From Desulfosporosinus orientis DSM 765 (lineage in GTDB: Bacteria; Bacillota; Desulfitobacteriia; Desulfitobacteriales; Desulfitobacteriaceae): a DNA stretch of 64,000 nucleotides. The notes beneath the pieces were generated by a model that worked only from the letters and a program-made list of their open reading frames with translations, made no database searches and was not told the origin of the DNA. Both the position numbers and the translations under genes were made by a program. Below are positions 45,271 to 54,070 of this stretch, piece by piece; positions within the stretch are counted from its first letter, which is position 1, and every line of letters starts with the position of its first letter. The stretch spans positions 3,212,001-3,276,000 of the forward strand of contig NC_016584.1 of assembly GCF_000235605.1 (NCBI RefSeq), read 5' to 3'.

Positions 45271-45403
45271 GACGCAAAGACTCCATAGAACGAGCGTTAA
45301 AAGAGGCAAAAAAAGAAGGAGTAAACCTAATTTACCCCGAAATTGGTGAAACGGTCGTATTAAATTCAGACCTACAACCTCCTTTTTCTTCATGGTGGAA
45401 TTT

Positions 45404-45572
45404 TTAAAATACTTCAATTTCTTTAGATGATCCCGTTTCCGTCGCAGGGGGTATATCTTTTCCGCTTTCTCCTGGCGGTATAGTACTCTCAGGTACTTTT
45501 TTCTCCGTCGTCTTGACCATAGACCGAGAAGAAGAGAATAGCCAAGGCAATCATAAATGTTAAATATGTCAT
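45404..45572 (-). pseudogene. Small membrane-anchored protein with a frameshift
   Basis: A GAAAGGA site precedes ATG and a hydrophobic segment (TYLTFMIALAILFFSVYG). After QDDGEK a run of six A shifts the frame and a stop follows at once. In the next frame the sequence continues naturally as VPESTIPPGESGKDIPPATE and ends 16 codons later. One A fewer would give a continuous protein of about 56 residues with one membrane segment and an outer tail. It is either a recent pseudogene or a sequencing or phase-variation event. Family unknown. Confidence 0.4.
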
Positions 45573-45678
45573 TACATTTTGTCCTTTCTCCATTTTCTTC
45601 GGAATTGAACATTCGCAGCCCCGCTTTTGCGGGGCTTTTTACGTGTGACGAGCAAAGTTCCGAAAGCAATCATTATAA

Positions 45679-46233
45679 TTATAGAATTCTATCTAACAAT
45701 GTCCCCAGTTGTTCAGCCAAGACCCGATGTGGGAAAGGTTTTTCATTCGTGAACCACCATTCCACTACTCCTACGTAGGCTGACGCAACAAACCTAACGA
45801 TAACATCTTCATTTAATCCTTGGTTTTTTCCTTTGGTTACATCAGCCTCTTTTCTAAACTCTTCGAGAAGAAAGTCGAGGAACCGGTTACGAAAATAAGG
45901 CGCCCCTTTATTCGCCAACATCAGGGAAAAGAATGAATAATTGCTATCAAAGTATTCGCAGAAGATCAAAGTCGCGTCTATAAAATCCAATTTACATGCC
46001 GATTCGCACATTTTCTGAAGTTCGTTAATATGTTCTTGAATGAGCTTATCAAGTAGATCAAATTTATCTGAGTAATGAAGGTAAATAGTTCCGCGGTTAA
46101 CATTTGCCTGGTCTGAAATATCCTGTATGGTAATGTCATCAAAATTTTTCATAGACATTAGTTCAACCATAGCTTTTTTAATTGCTTCTTGAGATTTGAG
46201 GATTCGCCTATCCACTTTAGCCACGAGTTTCAC
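45679..46233 (-). CDS. TetR-family transcriptional regulator
   Basis: A 184-residue TetR-type repressor: helix-turn-helix FDDITIQDISDQANVNRGTIYLHYSDK (partly: DISDQANVNRGTIYLHYSDK) near residue 30-60, then a helical ligand domain ending in an AcrR-like TetR_C region. GTG at 46233 is chosen because AAGGAAG lies five bases upstream. It diverges from the P460 cytochrome lipoprotein gene; inverted elements AATCAACATT and AATGTTGATT in the spacer could be operators. Confidence 0.87.
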   Translation of the reverse strand: MKLVAKVDRRILKSQEAIKKAMVELMSMKNFDDITIQDISDQANVNRGTIYLHYSDKFDLLDKLIQEHINELQKMCESACKLDFIDATLIFCEYFDSNYSFFSLMLANKGAPYFRNRFLDFLLEEFRKEADVTKGKNQGLNEDVIVRFVASAYVGVVEWWFTNEKPFPHRVLAEQLGTLLDRIL

Positions 46234-46257
46234 CAAACTTCCTTTAATAATTAACAA

Positions 46258-46529
46258 TTTTTAATGATTTGTTCAATAATCAACATTAGGCATTAATTTA
46301 ACTATTGAGCATTACCTATATTTATTTTTATAATTATAAACAGATGTTCAGTAATAAATCAATGTTGATTAAAAAATTAACCATTGGATTATTTGCTATC
46401 TTTTTAACAAGCTCAAAAAGTTGAAGTCATTGTTGCTGAACAATCTAATTCACAATTTTAAGGTCAGAGAACCTTTCTTCGCTGGCTTAAAAAAAAATGT
46501 AGGGAAGAAACGAAAGGAGGAAAATATTT
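46258..46529. promoter_or_regulatory. Divergent control region TetR / P460
   Basis: An AT-rich spacer between divergent genes. AATCAACATT near 46276 and AATGTTGATT near 46362 are inverted copies, candidates for TetR operators. No other gene is visible. Confidence 0.45.
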
Positions 46530-47111
46530 ATGAAAAAATTATTACTTTTGGTCTTTCTAGCCCTCACATTGGTAATAGCCCTCTCACTAACCGCTTGTAG
46601 CAGGAACTACAATGTTACAGCTAACAGTAACCAGCAGGCCGAGCAGGCATCGACGTCGCCTAGTATAAGCAAGCAGGAAGGAACAAAGGAGAATGTTGCT
46701 CAAACTCCACCCTCAACGACTGTCGACGAGCTTGTCAAATTCCCCGAGAACTACGCTGATGGTGTGCTTTACACAACTGTAAATCGAAGTAACATTAGGG
46801 AGGAAATTTTCACGAGCCGAGAAGCGGTCAACGCGGTGAAAAGCGGTCAGCCCATCCCGAGCGGCACTGTGATTACTCTGATGGATTACAGAGATGGAAA
46901 ACTTTTCAGATACGTTGTGATGGAAAAGCATACAGGTTGGGGTGTCGAGTACCCGCCCGAGAAGCGTAACGGAGAATGGGAATTCCAGGCGTTTAATGCC
47001 GATAAGTCCGTCAATGAAAAAGAAGATCTCAATCGCTGCTTTTCCTGCCACAAGTCGGCGGAACAGAAGGACTTCGTATACACGTTTGATCAAATGAGGA
47101 GTGTTAAGTAG
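46530..47111 (+). CDS. Cytochrome P460-like lipoprotein
   Basis: A 193-residue predicted lipoprotein: signal with lipobox SLTAC, a Ser/Gln-rich linker of about 45 residues, then a cytochrome P460-type domain with YRDGKLFRYVVMEKHTGWG and, near the end, the haem-binding CFSCHKS motif (CxxCH). P460-family proteins handle hydroxylamine or NO-type compounds or have unknown redox roles. AAAGGAGG precedes the ATG. It is divergent from a TetR gene and in the same reading frame as the truncated dehydrogenase that follows. Confidence 0.82.
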   Translation: MKKLLLLVFLALTLVIALSLTACSRNYNVTANSNQQAEQASTSPSISKQEGTKENVAQTPPSTTVDELVKFPENYADGVLYTTVNRSNIREEIFTSREAVNAVKSGQPIPSGTVITLMDYRDGKLFRYVVMEKHTGWGVEYPPEKRNGEWEFQAFNADKSVNEKEDLNRCFSCHKSAEQKDFVYTFDQMRSVK

Positions 47112-47135
47112 GTTGAAACCAAGGATAGTAAAGCC

Positions 47136-48212
47136 ATGGTGGTTATATCTAATGGTAAATCCACGAGAACAAATGGTTATCTTTCAAGGACAGAAGAACA
47201 GTTGAAATTAGCAGGAGTCGAATCCGTGGTCTTTGATAAGGTTGAAGGCAATCCATTGAAATCAACGGTTATGGCAGGCGGTGCATTTGCGAAAGAAAAC
47301 CAGTGCGATTTTATTGTTGCCTTGGGTGGTGGAAGTTGTATAGACGCATCAAAGGCAATTGCGGTTATGGCAACCAATAACGGCGATTACTGGGATTATA
47401 TCAGTTCAGGTACTGGAAAAGGTAAATTAGTTGCAAAAAAGCCTCTCCCTGTGGTTGCCATTACGACAACAGCTGGGACAGGCTCCGAAACAGATTCAGC
47501 AGCAGTAATTAATAATGAAGAAACCCATGAGAAAACTGGATTTGGTCGTGAAGATCTGTTCCCTATTTTGGCAATTGTTGATCCGGTATTAAAGCTTACC
47601 GTTCCGCCAAAGTTCACGGCTTATCAGGGATTCGATGCGTTGTTTCATAGTGTAGAGGGATACGTTTCGAACGGTGTCAACCTAATGAGTGATATGTATG
47701 CTATCACAGCGATCGAAAATATAAGCAGGAATCTTGCGAAAGCAGTAAAAAACGGAAATGACATTGAAGCGCGCGAAAAGATTGCTTTCGGCAACACACT
47801 TTCCGGTACGGTAATGTGTGTGGGACGTGTTACAAGTCAGCATTCCTTGGAACATGCAATGTCGGCCTATCATCAGGACCTTCCTCATGGTGCGGGTCTG
47901 ATCATGATCAGCAAGGCGTATTTTACTAAACTGATCAGCAGCCATGTCTGTGATGACCGATTTGTCCGCATGGCCAAAGCGATGGGCATGGACAATGCAA
48001 AGGAGCCGATGGACTTTATTACGATGCTGACAAAATTACAGGAGGATTGCGGCGTTTCAGTTCTCAAGATGTCCGACTATGGTATCAGACCGGAAGAATT
48101 TAAAACAATGGCTCAAAACGCAAAGGATACAATGGGTCGTTTATTCTTATGTGACAGAATCGAACTGAGCCTTGAAGATTGCGTAGCAATCTACAAAGCA
48201 TCCTATAGATAA
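47136..48212 (+). CDS. Iron-containing alcohol dehydrogenase, N-terminally truncated (cassette 2)
   Basis: Group III iron alcohol dehydrogenase of 358 residues, with ALGGGSCIDASKAIA, TTTAGTGSETD, FDALFHSVEGY and the His-rich SQHSLEHAMSAYHQDLPHG. Compared with the 23.4 kb copy it lacks about the first 33 residues (the MIYNMYVPTRTLFGAG part), which hold the first strand of the NAD domain. The frame upstream reads only eight codons (VETKDSKA) back to the stop of the P460 gene, so the truncation is a DNA rearrangement. AAGGA ten bases before the ATG could still allow translation. Activity is doubtful. Confidence 0.8.
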   Translation: MVVISNGKSTRTNGYLSRTEEQLKLAGVESVVFDKVEGNPLKSTVMAGGAFAKENQCDFIVALGGGSCIDASKAIAVMATNNGDYWDYISSGTGKGKLVAKKPLPVVAITTTAGTGSETDSAAVINNEETHEKTGFGREDLFPILAIVDPVLKLTVPPKFTAYQGFDALFHSVEGYVSNGVNLMSDMYAITAIENISRNLAKAVKNGNDIEAREKIAFGNTLSGTVMCVGRVTSQHSLEHAMSAYHQDLPHGAGLIMISKAYFTKLISSHVCDDRFVRMAKAMGMDNAKEPMDFITMLTKLQEDCGVSVLKMSDYGIRPEEFKTMAQNAKDTMGRLFLCDRIELSLEDCVAIYKASYR

Positions 48213-48235
48213 ATGAAGCAAAATGTTAGGAGAAC

Positions 48236-49468
48236 ATGCAGGTGAATTTAAACAAGGATTCTAACTTAACTTGGGAGAAGAAACAAAATCGAAAAAAGAT
48301 CGGCTTTATAGGGGCTGCTTGCTCTTTAGCAGTTGTGTATGCAGCCTCTTCTGCCCCAATTCCTCTATATAACTCTTATCGTCAGACCATAGGTCTTACA
48401 AACGGCGATCTTGCCATGACGTCAGTTGCCTACTTCGTCGGGACTGTGATTACACTGCTGATGTTTGCTAGGCTGTCAAACTATCTGGGTCGCCGTCCGG
48501 TGGTACTTGTGACATTAGGGCTGGCCATGATTGGATGTCTAATGTTTTTTTACATTCATAATGCGCCGATGTTTTTGATTGGGAGGTTGATACAGGGTTT
48601 TTCTTGTGGCCTGGCATCCAGTACAGTTACCACATATATCATAGATAATGCACCTGAATCTCCAGGCTGGATAGGCGCGGCTGTTACCAGCGCAGCGCCT
48701 ATGATTGGGCTCGCAGTCGGTGCCTTTGGTTCCGGTGCTCTAAAACAGTACGGCTCCGGCTCACTGTCGCTGATTTTTGGAATACTCATCGTTGCACTTG
48801 CAGGCTGCGTAGTGTTAATTACGTTAAGCCCGGAAACGGTTACACGTAAAAGGGGGGCTGTAGCCTCAATCGTTCCCCAAATCCGGCTACCCCAAAATAT
48901 CCGCTCTCTTCTCCCTGCTGCGAGCGCCACGTTTGTAGGAACCTGGGCGATTGGCGGATTTTATCAAGCTTTCAGTGCTCCCATGGCAGCGGAACAGCTA
49001 GGCACAACAAATACAATGATAGCCGCAGCGGTATTTGCCGGTATGATGGCTCCCAATGTAATCGGTGGTTCGCTGGCTGGCCGCATGAAAACGACAATAG
49101 CCCAGCGTATGGGTATGTCAGTATTTTTCCTGTCTCTGTTAGTAATCATTGCTTCCCTGCGGGCCGGTGCCGTCGTCCCGTTCCTAGTAGCGGGTATATT
49201 CGCCGGGGCAGCATGGGGAGCGGCATTTACCGGAAGCCTCCGTGGAATACTCAATAAAACAAGTCAAGAAGACAGGGCTGGCGTGCTTTCCACAGTTTAT
49301 CTCATATCCTACAGTGGTGCTGCAATTCCAAATCTGATTGTGGGAAGATTACCAAAAACCATTAATTTATTTGAGATAGCTCTTGGATATGGCCTTCTGG
49401 TAGCAGTAGCCAGTATCATCACACTCGTCACAGCACGTCAAGGCACTGAAGGTCAATGTAATCGCTGA
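48236..49468 (+). CDS. MFS transporter, drug-efflux type
   Basis: A 410-residue major facilitator with about 12 helices. RLSNYLGRRPVVLVTLGLA between helices 2 and 3 is the family loop (GxLxxxxGRRxxL-like). The N-terminal IGFIGAACSLAVVYAASSAP is shared with the decayed 25.9 kb copy. AGGAGA is close to the ATG; a GTG six bases later is also possible. It follows the dehydrogenase by 24 bases. Export of a toxic organic compound is the likely role (inference). Confidence 0.88.
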   Translation: MQVNLNKDSNLTWEKKQNRKKIGFIGAACSLAVVYAASSAPIPLYNSYRQTIGLTNGDLAMTSVAYFVGTVITLLMFARLSNYLGRRPVVLVTLGLAMIGCLMFFYIHNAPMFLIGRLIQGFSCGLASSTVTTYIIDNAPESPGWIGAAVTSAAPMIGLAVGAFGSGALKQYGSGSLSLIFGILIVALAGCVVLITLSPETVTRKRGAVASIVPQIRLPQNIRSLLPAASATFVGTWAIGGFYQAFSAPMAAEQLGTTNTMIAAAVFAGMMAPNVIGGSLAGRMKTTIAQRMGMSVFFLSLLVIIASLRAGAVVPFLVAGIFAGAAWGAAFTGSLRGILNKTSQEDRAGVLSTVYLISYSGAAIPNLIVGRLPKTINLFEIALGYGLLVAVASIITLVTARQGTEGQCNR

Positions 49469-49559
49469 TGGTAACACTAGTCTAATTCGACCTGATGAAT
49501 GCGCGGAAGAAAATTTTTGATTGACCAAACTGTGTTGTGGATTTTATATGATTGTGAAT

Positions 49560-49613
49560 GCCGGGGAAGGCCTCAAGAGTCAATGGAACGAACGATTGAG
49601 GGTCTTCCCCGGC
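49560..49613 (+). terminator. Terminator after the MFS gene
   Basis: GCCGGGGAAG and CTTCCCCGGC plus a second paired part (CCTCAA/TTGAGG) form a long stem followed by TTT. Confidence 0.7.
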
Positions 49614-49743
49614 TTTACAAAGTCGTTTGTTCAGGAAAAGAAAAGACATGAACTACAAGACTGGAGTCCGTAGTGTTGGAGAGTCATATTGTGCGATCCA
49701 ATTCGAATGATACCAGCCTTAGAAAAGTAAGGGAGTAACAGAA

Positions 49744-50067
49744 GTGAAGATAAAGGTTACAGCCGGTAAACATGTGCTGACAGCCACATTAGTCGATAAT
49801 GCAACTACACGCAGCCTTGTTTCCAAGTTTCCGTTGACTGTTCCGATGATGAATCTCTATTCCAGAGAAATGTGTTACCGCTTTTCCAATCCGCTTCCCG
49901 CCAACGAAGTGCAACAAAGTGGCTACGAAATAGGGGATTTGAGCTATTGGACACCCCGACATAGCCTTGTGATTTTTTACAAGCAAAACGGAGAAGTCAT
50001 TAGCAATTTGCAAAAAATAGGTCACTTTGATTCCAGCGTTGAATTCTTTAAACAAACTGGAGAGTGA
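49744..50067 (+). CDS. Cyclophilin-like domain protein, cytoplasmic
   Basis: A 107-residue single-domain protein: VTAGKHVLTATLVDNATTRSL, MMNLYSREMCYRF and IGHFDSSVEFFKQTGE, the same domain as in the lipoproteins at 24.9 and 43.7 kb but without signal peptide. Start GTG after AAGGGAG. It ends early: in another frame the next bases read VTFDIK, matching the paralogues' VTFEL ending, so one base has probably been lost near the 3' end. Confidence 0.75.
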   Translation: MKIKVTAGKHVLTATLVDNATTRSLVSKFPLTVPMMNLYSREMCYRFSNPLPANEVQQSGYEIGDLSYWTPRHSLVIFYKQNGEVISNLQKIGHFDSSVEFFKQTGE

Positions 50068-50188
50068 CATTTGATATAAAATATGATATAGTCTGAACCT
50101 GCATACATGGTTATCATGTGCAAAAAACCATTGTTAAAGTCGCTAAAGAAGCGTTACACATTGGTGCGATTGATTTGCTTTAAAATAC

Positions 50189-50217
50189 AGACCCCGGTGT
50201 ACTGCTCACCGGGGTCT
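50189..50217 (+). terminator. 11-bp perfect hairpin
   Basis: AGACCCCGGTG and CACCGGGGTCT around a 7-base loop, with a weak T-rich tail. It ends the cyclophilin-like unit. Confidence 0.65.
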
Positions 50218-50318
50218 GACTTATATTCCTTAATTATGACTCACGAAATAAATCACCTAATAATAGAAGGGTTACATCCAAAGAAATTTGCTTAATAAAC
50301 GACTGAGGAGGGGTAAGG

Positions 50319-50516
50319 TTGGACGAGTACAAAATAACCTTTTGTCAGAAATTATGCGAGCATTTATGTGATCAAGTCACGGTGATCAAAGGGTACATTG
50401 AACTCAATGAGGACAAAGGCAAAATCCAATTCTCAACAGAATTAAGGCAAGAGATTGAAGAGATGATAACTTCAATTAGAGCATCCATTGATGAAATCAA
50501 CGGGTGGGATAATTAG
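50319..50516 (+). CDS. Small uncharacterised protein resembling a histidine-kinase dimerisation helix
   Basis: A 65-residue, probably two-helix protein (LCEHLCDQVTVIKGYIEL and a second acidic helix). The first helix resembles the HisKA dimerisation helix of sensor kinases, but the catalytic His block is altered and no ATPase domain follows. Start TTG seven bases after GAGGAGG. It might bind a kinase; this is speculation. Confidence 0.5.
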   Translation: MDEYKITFCQKLCEHLCDQVTVIKGYIELNEDKGKIQFSTELRQEIEEMITSIRASIDEINGWDN

Positions 50517-50810
50517 TTATGCTCTATTTTTGTCGTAAAAGGCAAAATGATTAGGAACTAATAATATTAAGTGTATGTTCACAGCCAAAAGATTTAAGTT
50601 TCTCTTAAATTTGACTTGGGCTAAATCTATGCTTTTTTATGGATGCTTTGTTGAAAACAGGAAATAGGATGCACGATAGCGAAGTAGTCAAAATCTGTTT
50701 GTTTAATGACATTTTGCTAAACTGGGGGTATTATTGCTAAACCAGAAGTTCCTCCTTCGAAGGATAGGGGTCTTAATAGCATTCGGCATCAGATTGGAGG
50801 TGGAACATAG

Positions 50811-51425
50811 GTGAATAGGGATATTGAGGTTGTAGTTCAAAGCCTAGCTCGACGAAATATCGAAGCTCGCTACTTCGAAAGTCTGCCTGAGCTCGAAAGG
50901 GAAATCCTTAAAACAGTACCTATAAGCGCTACAGTGGGAATAGGCAATTCCCAAACCCTAAAGAAAATTGCAATTTCAGAAAAACTAAAGGCTAGGGGCA
51001 ATGTTGTATTCGACAAAACAGTTGCTTCAAATAAGTTGGAATCAGGAGAATTGAGTAAGAAAGCTATTCTTTCCGATTGGTACATATCCGGAACTAATGC
51101 CTTGTCAAGGGAAGGACATATCGTAAATATTGATCATACGGGTAATAGAGTGGCTGCTATGATTTATGGTCCTGAAAAAGTCATAGTAGTTGTGGGAGTA
51201 AACAAAATTGAAGATTCGCTATCTGCTGCAATAGACAGAGCGAAAAACAAAGCTGCAATTCTAAATGCGAAAAGAGTAGGGCTCAACCCACCCTGCGTTG
51301 AACTCAACAAATGTGTTGACTGCAGATCTAAGGATAGAGTATGCAACAACCTAGTTATCATCGAAGGGCAAGTTGACAAAGAAAGGTTAAAGGTGTTCTT
51401 AGTTAATGATAACATTGGATTTTAG
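50811..51425 (+). CDS. LUD-domain protein (lactate-utilisation family)
   Basis: A 204-residue LUD-domain protein (DUF162; related to LutC/YkgG). Marks are SATVGIGNSQTLKKI, SDWYISGTNALSREGHIVNIDHTGNR (partly: YISGTNALSREGHIVNID) and VIVVVGVNKIEDSL. A C-terminal Cys group (CVELNKCVDCRSKDRVC) may bind metal. Start GTG after GGAGGTGG. Other Lut subunits are not present. Confidence 0.85.
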   Translation: MNRDIEVVVQSLARRNIEARYFESLPELEREILKTVPISATVGIGNSQTLKKIAISEKLKARGNVVFDKTVASNKLESGELSKKAILSDWYISGTNALSREGHIVNIDHTGNRVAAMIYGPEKVIVVVGVNKIEDSLSAAIDRAKNKAAILNAKRVGLNPPCVELNKCVDCRSKDRVCNNLVIIEGQVDKERLKVFLVNDNIGF

Positions 51426-51481
51426 CTTAGATGAAATCTGCCGATTGCGTATAATCGAAGGTTTGAAACATTGGAGAGAAT

Positions 51482-51652
51482 ATGAAAGTAGTAACCCCAG
51501 TCACAAACCTTCGAGACGTTAGACTACACATAGCTGAAAATATAGAAATAAAAGGGAATGTCATAAGCTTGGATACTTGTGATTCAGGTGATGCGAGGGT
51601 GATGCTAAGTGTTAACATACAAAACGGGAATCGACTGTATCAATTGGTCTAA
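51482..51652 (+). CDS. Small protein overlapping the acetyltransferase start
   Basis: A 56-codon frame beginning MKVVTPVTNLRDVRLHIAEN with GGAG eight bases upstream. It ends inside the following acetyltransferase gene, in another frame. A strand/loop pattern is visible but no family is recognised. It may serve translational coupling. Confidence 0.35.
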   Translation: MKVVTPVTNLRDVRLHIAENIEIKGNVISLDTCDSGDARVMLSVNIQNGNRLYQLV

Positions 51653-52031
51653 GCTGTTCCAACTCTACGATAGAATAGGGCTAGTTGCTGGTCTTGCAAA
51701 AAGTAGGGAGTATGAGAAAATCAAGGAAGCGTTCGTCCAGAGTTATAAATTAGCTACAGCATGGGATGGTGACTCCTTGGTAGGAGCGGGGCGATTATTG
51801 TCTGATGGAATCTGTTATGGAATGATCTTCGACCTTGGTGTACTACCAGAATATCAGAGGATGGGGATTGGTAGAGGTATACTGGATCAACTACTACAGA
51901 ATAATGAACATTTGCGGGTTCATTTAACTTCTACTTTTGGAACCGAAGATTTTTATAAGAAAAACGGATTCAAACAACACAAGACTGCATTTGCGAAGTA
52001 TCCTTTTGATTCAGAATATCTGATGGATTAA
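51609..52031 (+). CDS. GNAT-family N-acetyltransferase
   Basis: A 140-residue Gcn5-related acetyltransferase: DRIGLVAGLAKS, the substrate strand DSLVGAGRLLSDG, then the acetyl-CoA loop LPEYQRMGIGRGILDQLL (R/Q-x-x-G-x-G/A type) and a C-terminal FYKKNGFKQHKTAF. Start GTG after GAGGG. The acceptor is unknown. Confidence 0.85.
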   Translation: MLTYKTGIDCINWSKLFQLYDRIGLVAGLAKSREYEKIKEAFVQSYKLATAWDGDSLVGAGRLLSDGICYGMIFDLGVLPEYQRMGIGRGILDQLLQNNEHLRVHLTSTFGTEDFYKKNGFKQHKTAFAKYPFDSEYLMD

Positions 52032-52102
52032 GCGGTGCCTATGGGGATACCATGGGACATTATCTGAAATAACTGAAGCCAATATTAGTGGGATAGAATT
52101 TA

Positions 52103-52599
52103 TGAATGTCCAGCTGCAAGATTATCAAAATGAGCATTTAAAGTTAATAGAGAGCTGGGAAGTTGTAGGTGATATTTATTACTACTTGTCACATTCCCGC
52201 CCTAAGTGCCTGAGGGAAGGGTCTGAGGAATTATGGAATACTACTCGCCTGTAAATGATCGATTTGGGCAGCCAGCTAGTAGGTTGCGTATGGCTTGAAG
52301 ATTTGGACTGCATACGTAAGGTAGGTAAACTCGGAATTTATATAGGGGAGATTGAATGTCGAGGAAGGGGAGTTGGAAGAGCAGTCTTGAAGGAAATCTT
52401 GAGACGTGCTTTTGGTCCTTTTGAGTTGGACAAGGTAATCTTACATGTTCGTGAGCAAAACACAAGGGCTATAAACTGCTATAAGAGTTGCGGTTTCGTT
52501 ATTACAAAGGAATTCTCCAAAAGGAAATTTCCTGATGGTTCATGTCAAGGATCTTACGAGATGAGTGTCCAAAGAATGCTTAAGCAAGCCACACAATGA
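52103..52599 (+). pseudogene. GNAT acetyltransferase with frameshift and nonsense codon
   Basis: The N-terminal part (MNVQLQDYQNEHLKLIESWE ... YYYLSHSR) and the rest (REGSEELWNTTRL, stop, MIDLGSQLVGCVWLE ... ECRGRGVGRAVLKEIL) together make one acetyltransferase. The first frame slips by one base near 52200, and a TAA at 52252 interrupts the second part. The acetyl-CoA loop (GRGVGRA) survives. The C-terminal 114 codons are open but lack the first strands. Confidence 0.75.
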
Positions 52600-52647
52600 G
52601 ATACTTTCAGCTATTTTGATAAATACAACTTCAAGAAGGTGAGAGAT

Positions 52648-52836
52648 TTGATTAAACATATTGTAATGTGGAAACTGAAGGAATTTGCTGAAGGGAAAAG
52701 TAGAACAGAAAATGCCAGAATATTAAAAATTATTTTGGAAGGTTTAAAGAATAGCATAGCTCAAATTAGGCATATTGAAGTTGGTATAAATATCAATCCG
52801 TCAGAAGATTCATATGATGTTGTTTCGGATGGATAA
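52648..52836 (+). pseudogene. Dabb-domain protein, truncated
   Basis: Starting at TTG after GGTGAGAG, the frame gives IKHIVMWKLKEFAEGKS and HIEVGININPSEDSYDVV, the first two thirds of a stress-responsive dimeric alpha/beta-barrel (Dabb) protein of about 97 residues. It is cut at DVV by the join to the aminoglycoside nucleotidyltransferase relic. Confidence 0.7.
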
Positions 52837-53537
52837 GAGGTGGATTGACCAATTTGGAGAACGATTGTATATGCAATATCCTGAAGAGAATTCCTTTTAT
52901 GAAAATGATGTTGAGAACTGCTACGGATGGTTGATACAATTTACAGACGGTAATCGTCTGGACTTACACGTATGTACATTAACTCCTGTACTTAAAGACC
53001 TAAAGAGAGACGGACTGTATAAAATACTGTTTGACAAAGACAATTGCTTACCAAATATTAAAGCAACAGATAGGGAGTATTGGGTAAAGAAGCCGACAGA
53101 GTTACAATTTTCACATACATGCAATGAGTTTTGGTGGTCTCTTAATAATGTCGCAAAGGGCTTATGGAGAGAAGAAATACCATACGTAATGGATATGCTA
53201 AATTACGTTATCCGACCACAATTGACAAGGTTATTACAGTAGAAAATCGGCTATGAAACAAATTTTACCGTTGCCGTTGGAAAATACAGGCAAATACATG
53301 TATAGATGGTTAGATGCTGAGACGTGGAACGCATTTTTGAAAACCTATTCTTCTGGAGTCGTAAAGGACATTTGGAAAGCTGTTTTTCTCATGTGTGAGT
53401 TATTTGATGGTGTTGCCAAAGAGGTATCCCCTCTTATCAATGCAAGGTATAACGAGATCGAGGCAAATAACAGTTTAAAGTTCTTAAAAGCTGTCTACTC
53501 GTTACCTAAAGATGCTAAGGAAATATATTTTGTGTAA
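52817..53537 (+). pseudogene. ANT(6)-like aminoglycoside nucleotidyltransferase relic
   Basis: The body of a streptomycin adenylyltransferase-like protein (AadE family): MDKRWIDQFGERLYMQYPEE, GWLIQFTDGNRLDLHV, FWWSLNNVAKGLWREEIPYV. The N-terminal 80 or so residues with the nucleotide-binding GSR motif are deleted at the Dabb join. A TAG at 53240 replaces the family Trp, and a frameshift near 53275 separates the C-terminal domain (KYMYRWLDAETWNAFL, NNSLKFLKAVYSLPKDAKEI). Three lesions mean it cannot confer resistance. Confidence 0.8.
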
Positions 53538-53615
53538 AGCATTAAATCATAAGATACAGAGCATTTCTGGGTATTTAACCTTTAGATAAATAAGCTACCT
53601 TGGAGGTTTAGGTTC

Positions 53616-53894
53616 ATGAGTTTAAACAATTTTAGAGATGAAGCTGGAGAATTCTTGAAATTAATTGCTGCAAAGAATGATATGAGTGATACCCTAAAAA
53701 TAAATATGCTCGAAGAAGAATTTAATATTTTAAAAGAAGTAATGGATAATCCAGATAAATTGAAACATCAAATTTATGATATGTTATTTATACTTTTTGA
53801 AATAGCTTCTGACCATCAATTTGATTTGGATAGTGAATGGAATGAAGGGAGAAAAAGAAAAGAAGCAAAATATATCTCTACGTGTAAAGAATAA
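53616..53894 (+). CDS. Small helical protein, MazG-like
   Basis: A 92-residue helical protein. The C-terminal stretch LFEIASDHQFDLDSEWNEGRKRKEAKYI resembles (in part: FDLDSEWNEGRKRKEAKY) the last helices of MazG-type nucleotide pyrophosphohydrolases, but the EExxE metal motif is not clear. TTGGAGG precedes the ATG. The assignment is tentative. Confidence 0.5.
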   Translation: MSLNNFRDEAGEFLKLIAAKNDMSDTLKINMLEEEFNILKEVMDNPDKLKHQIYDMLFILFEIASDHQFDLDSEWNEGRKRKEAKYISTCKE

Positions 53895-54070
53895 TAAATA
53901 TAAGCCTCGCCAAAACCAAATTATAAGATAATATGTGTTTATGAGTCTTAAACTGTAACGCATTCGTAAGATTTTGCTAAGCATGGAATGGTAGGTATAT
54001 AAATAGGAATTTATCAATGTTCATAATTAGTGCAAAAGGATTAAATATATTTGGCAGGAGAAATTTTGGC

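Noticed and set aside
45205-45669. 154-codon open frame on the minus strand
   Set aside because: Its translation mixes the small membrane-protein region and the IS3 relic in the wrong frame (runs of Arg, Lys and Leu); the neighbouring frames give meaningful sequence instead.
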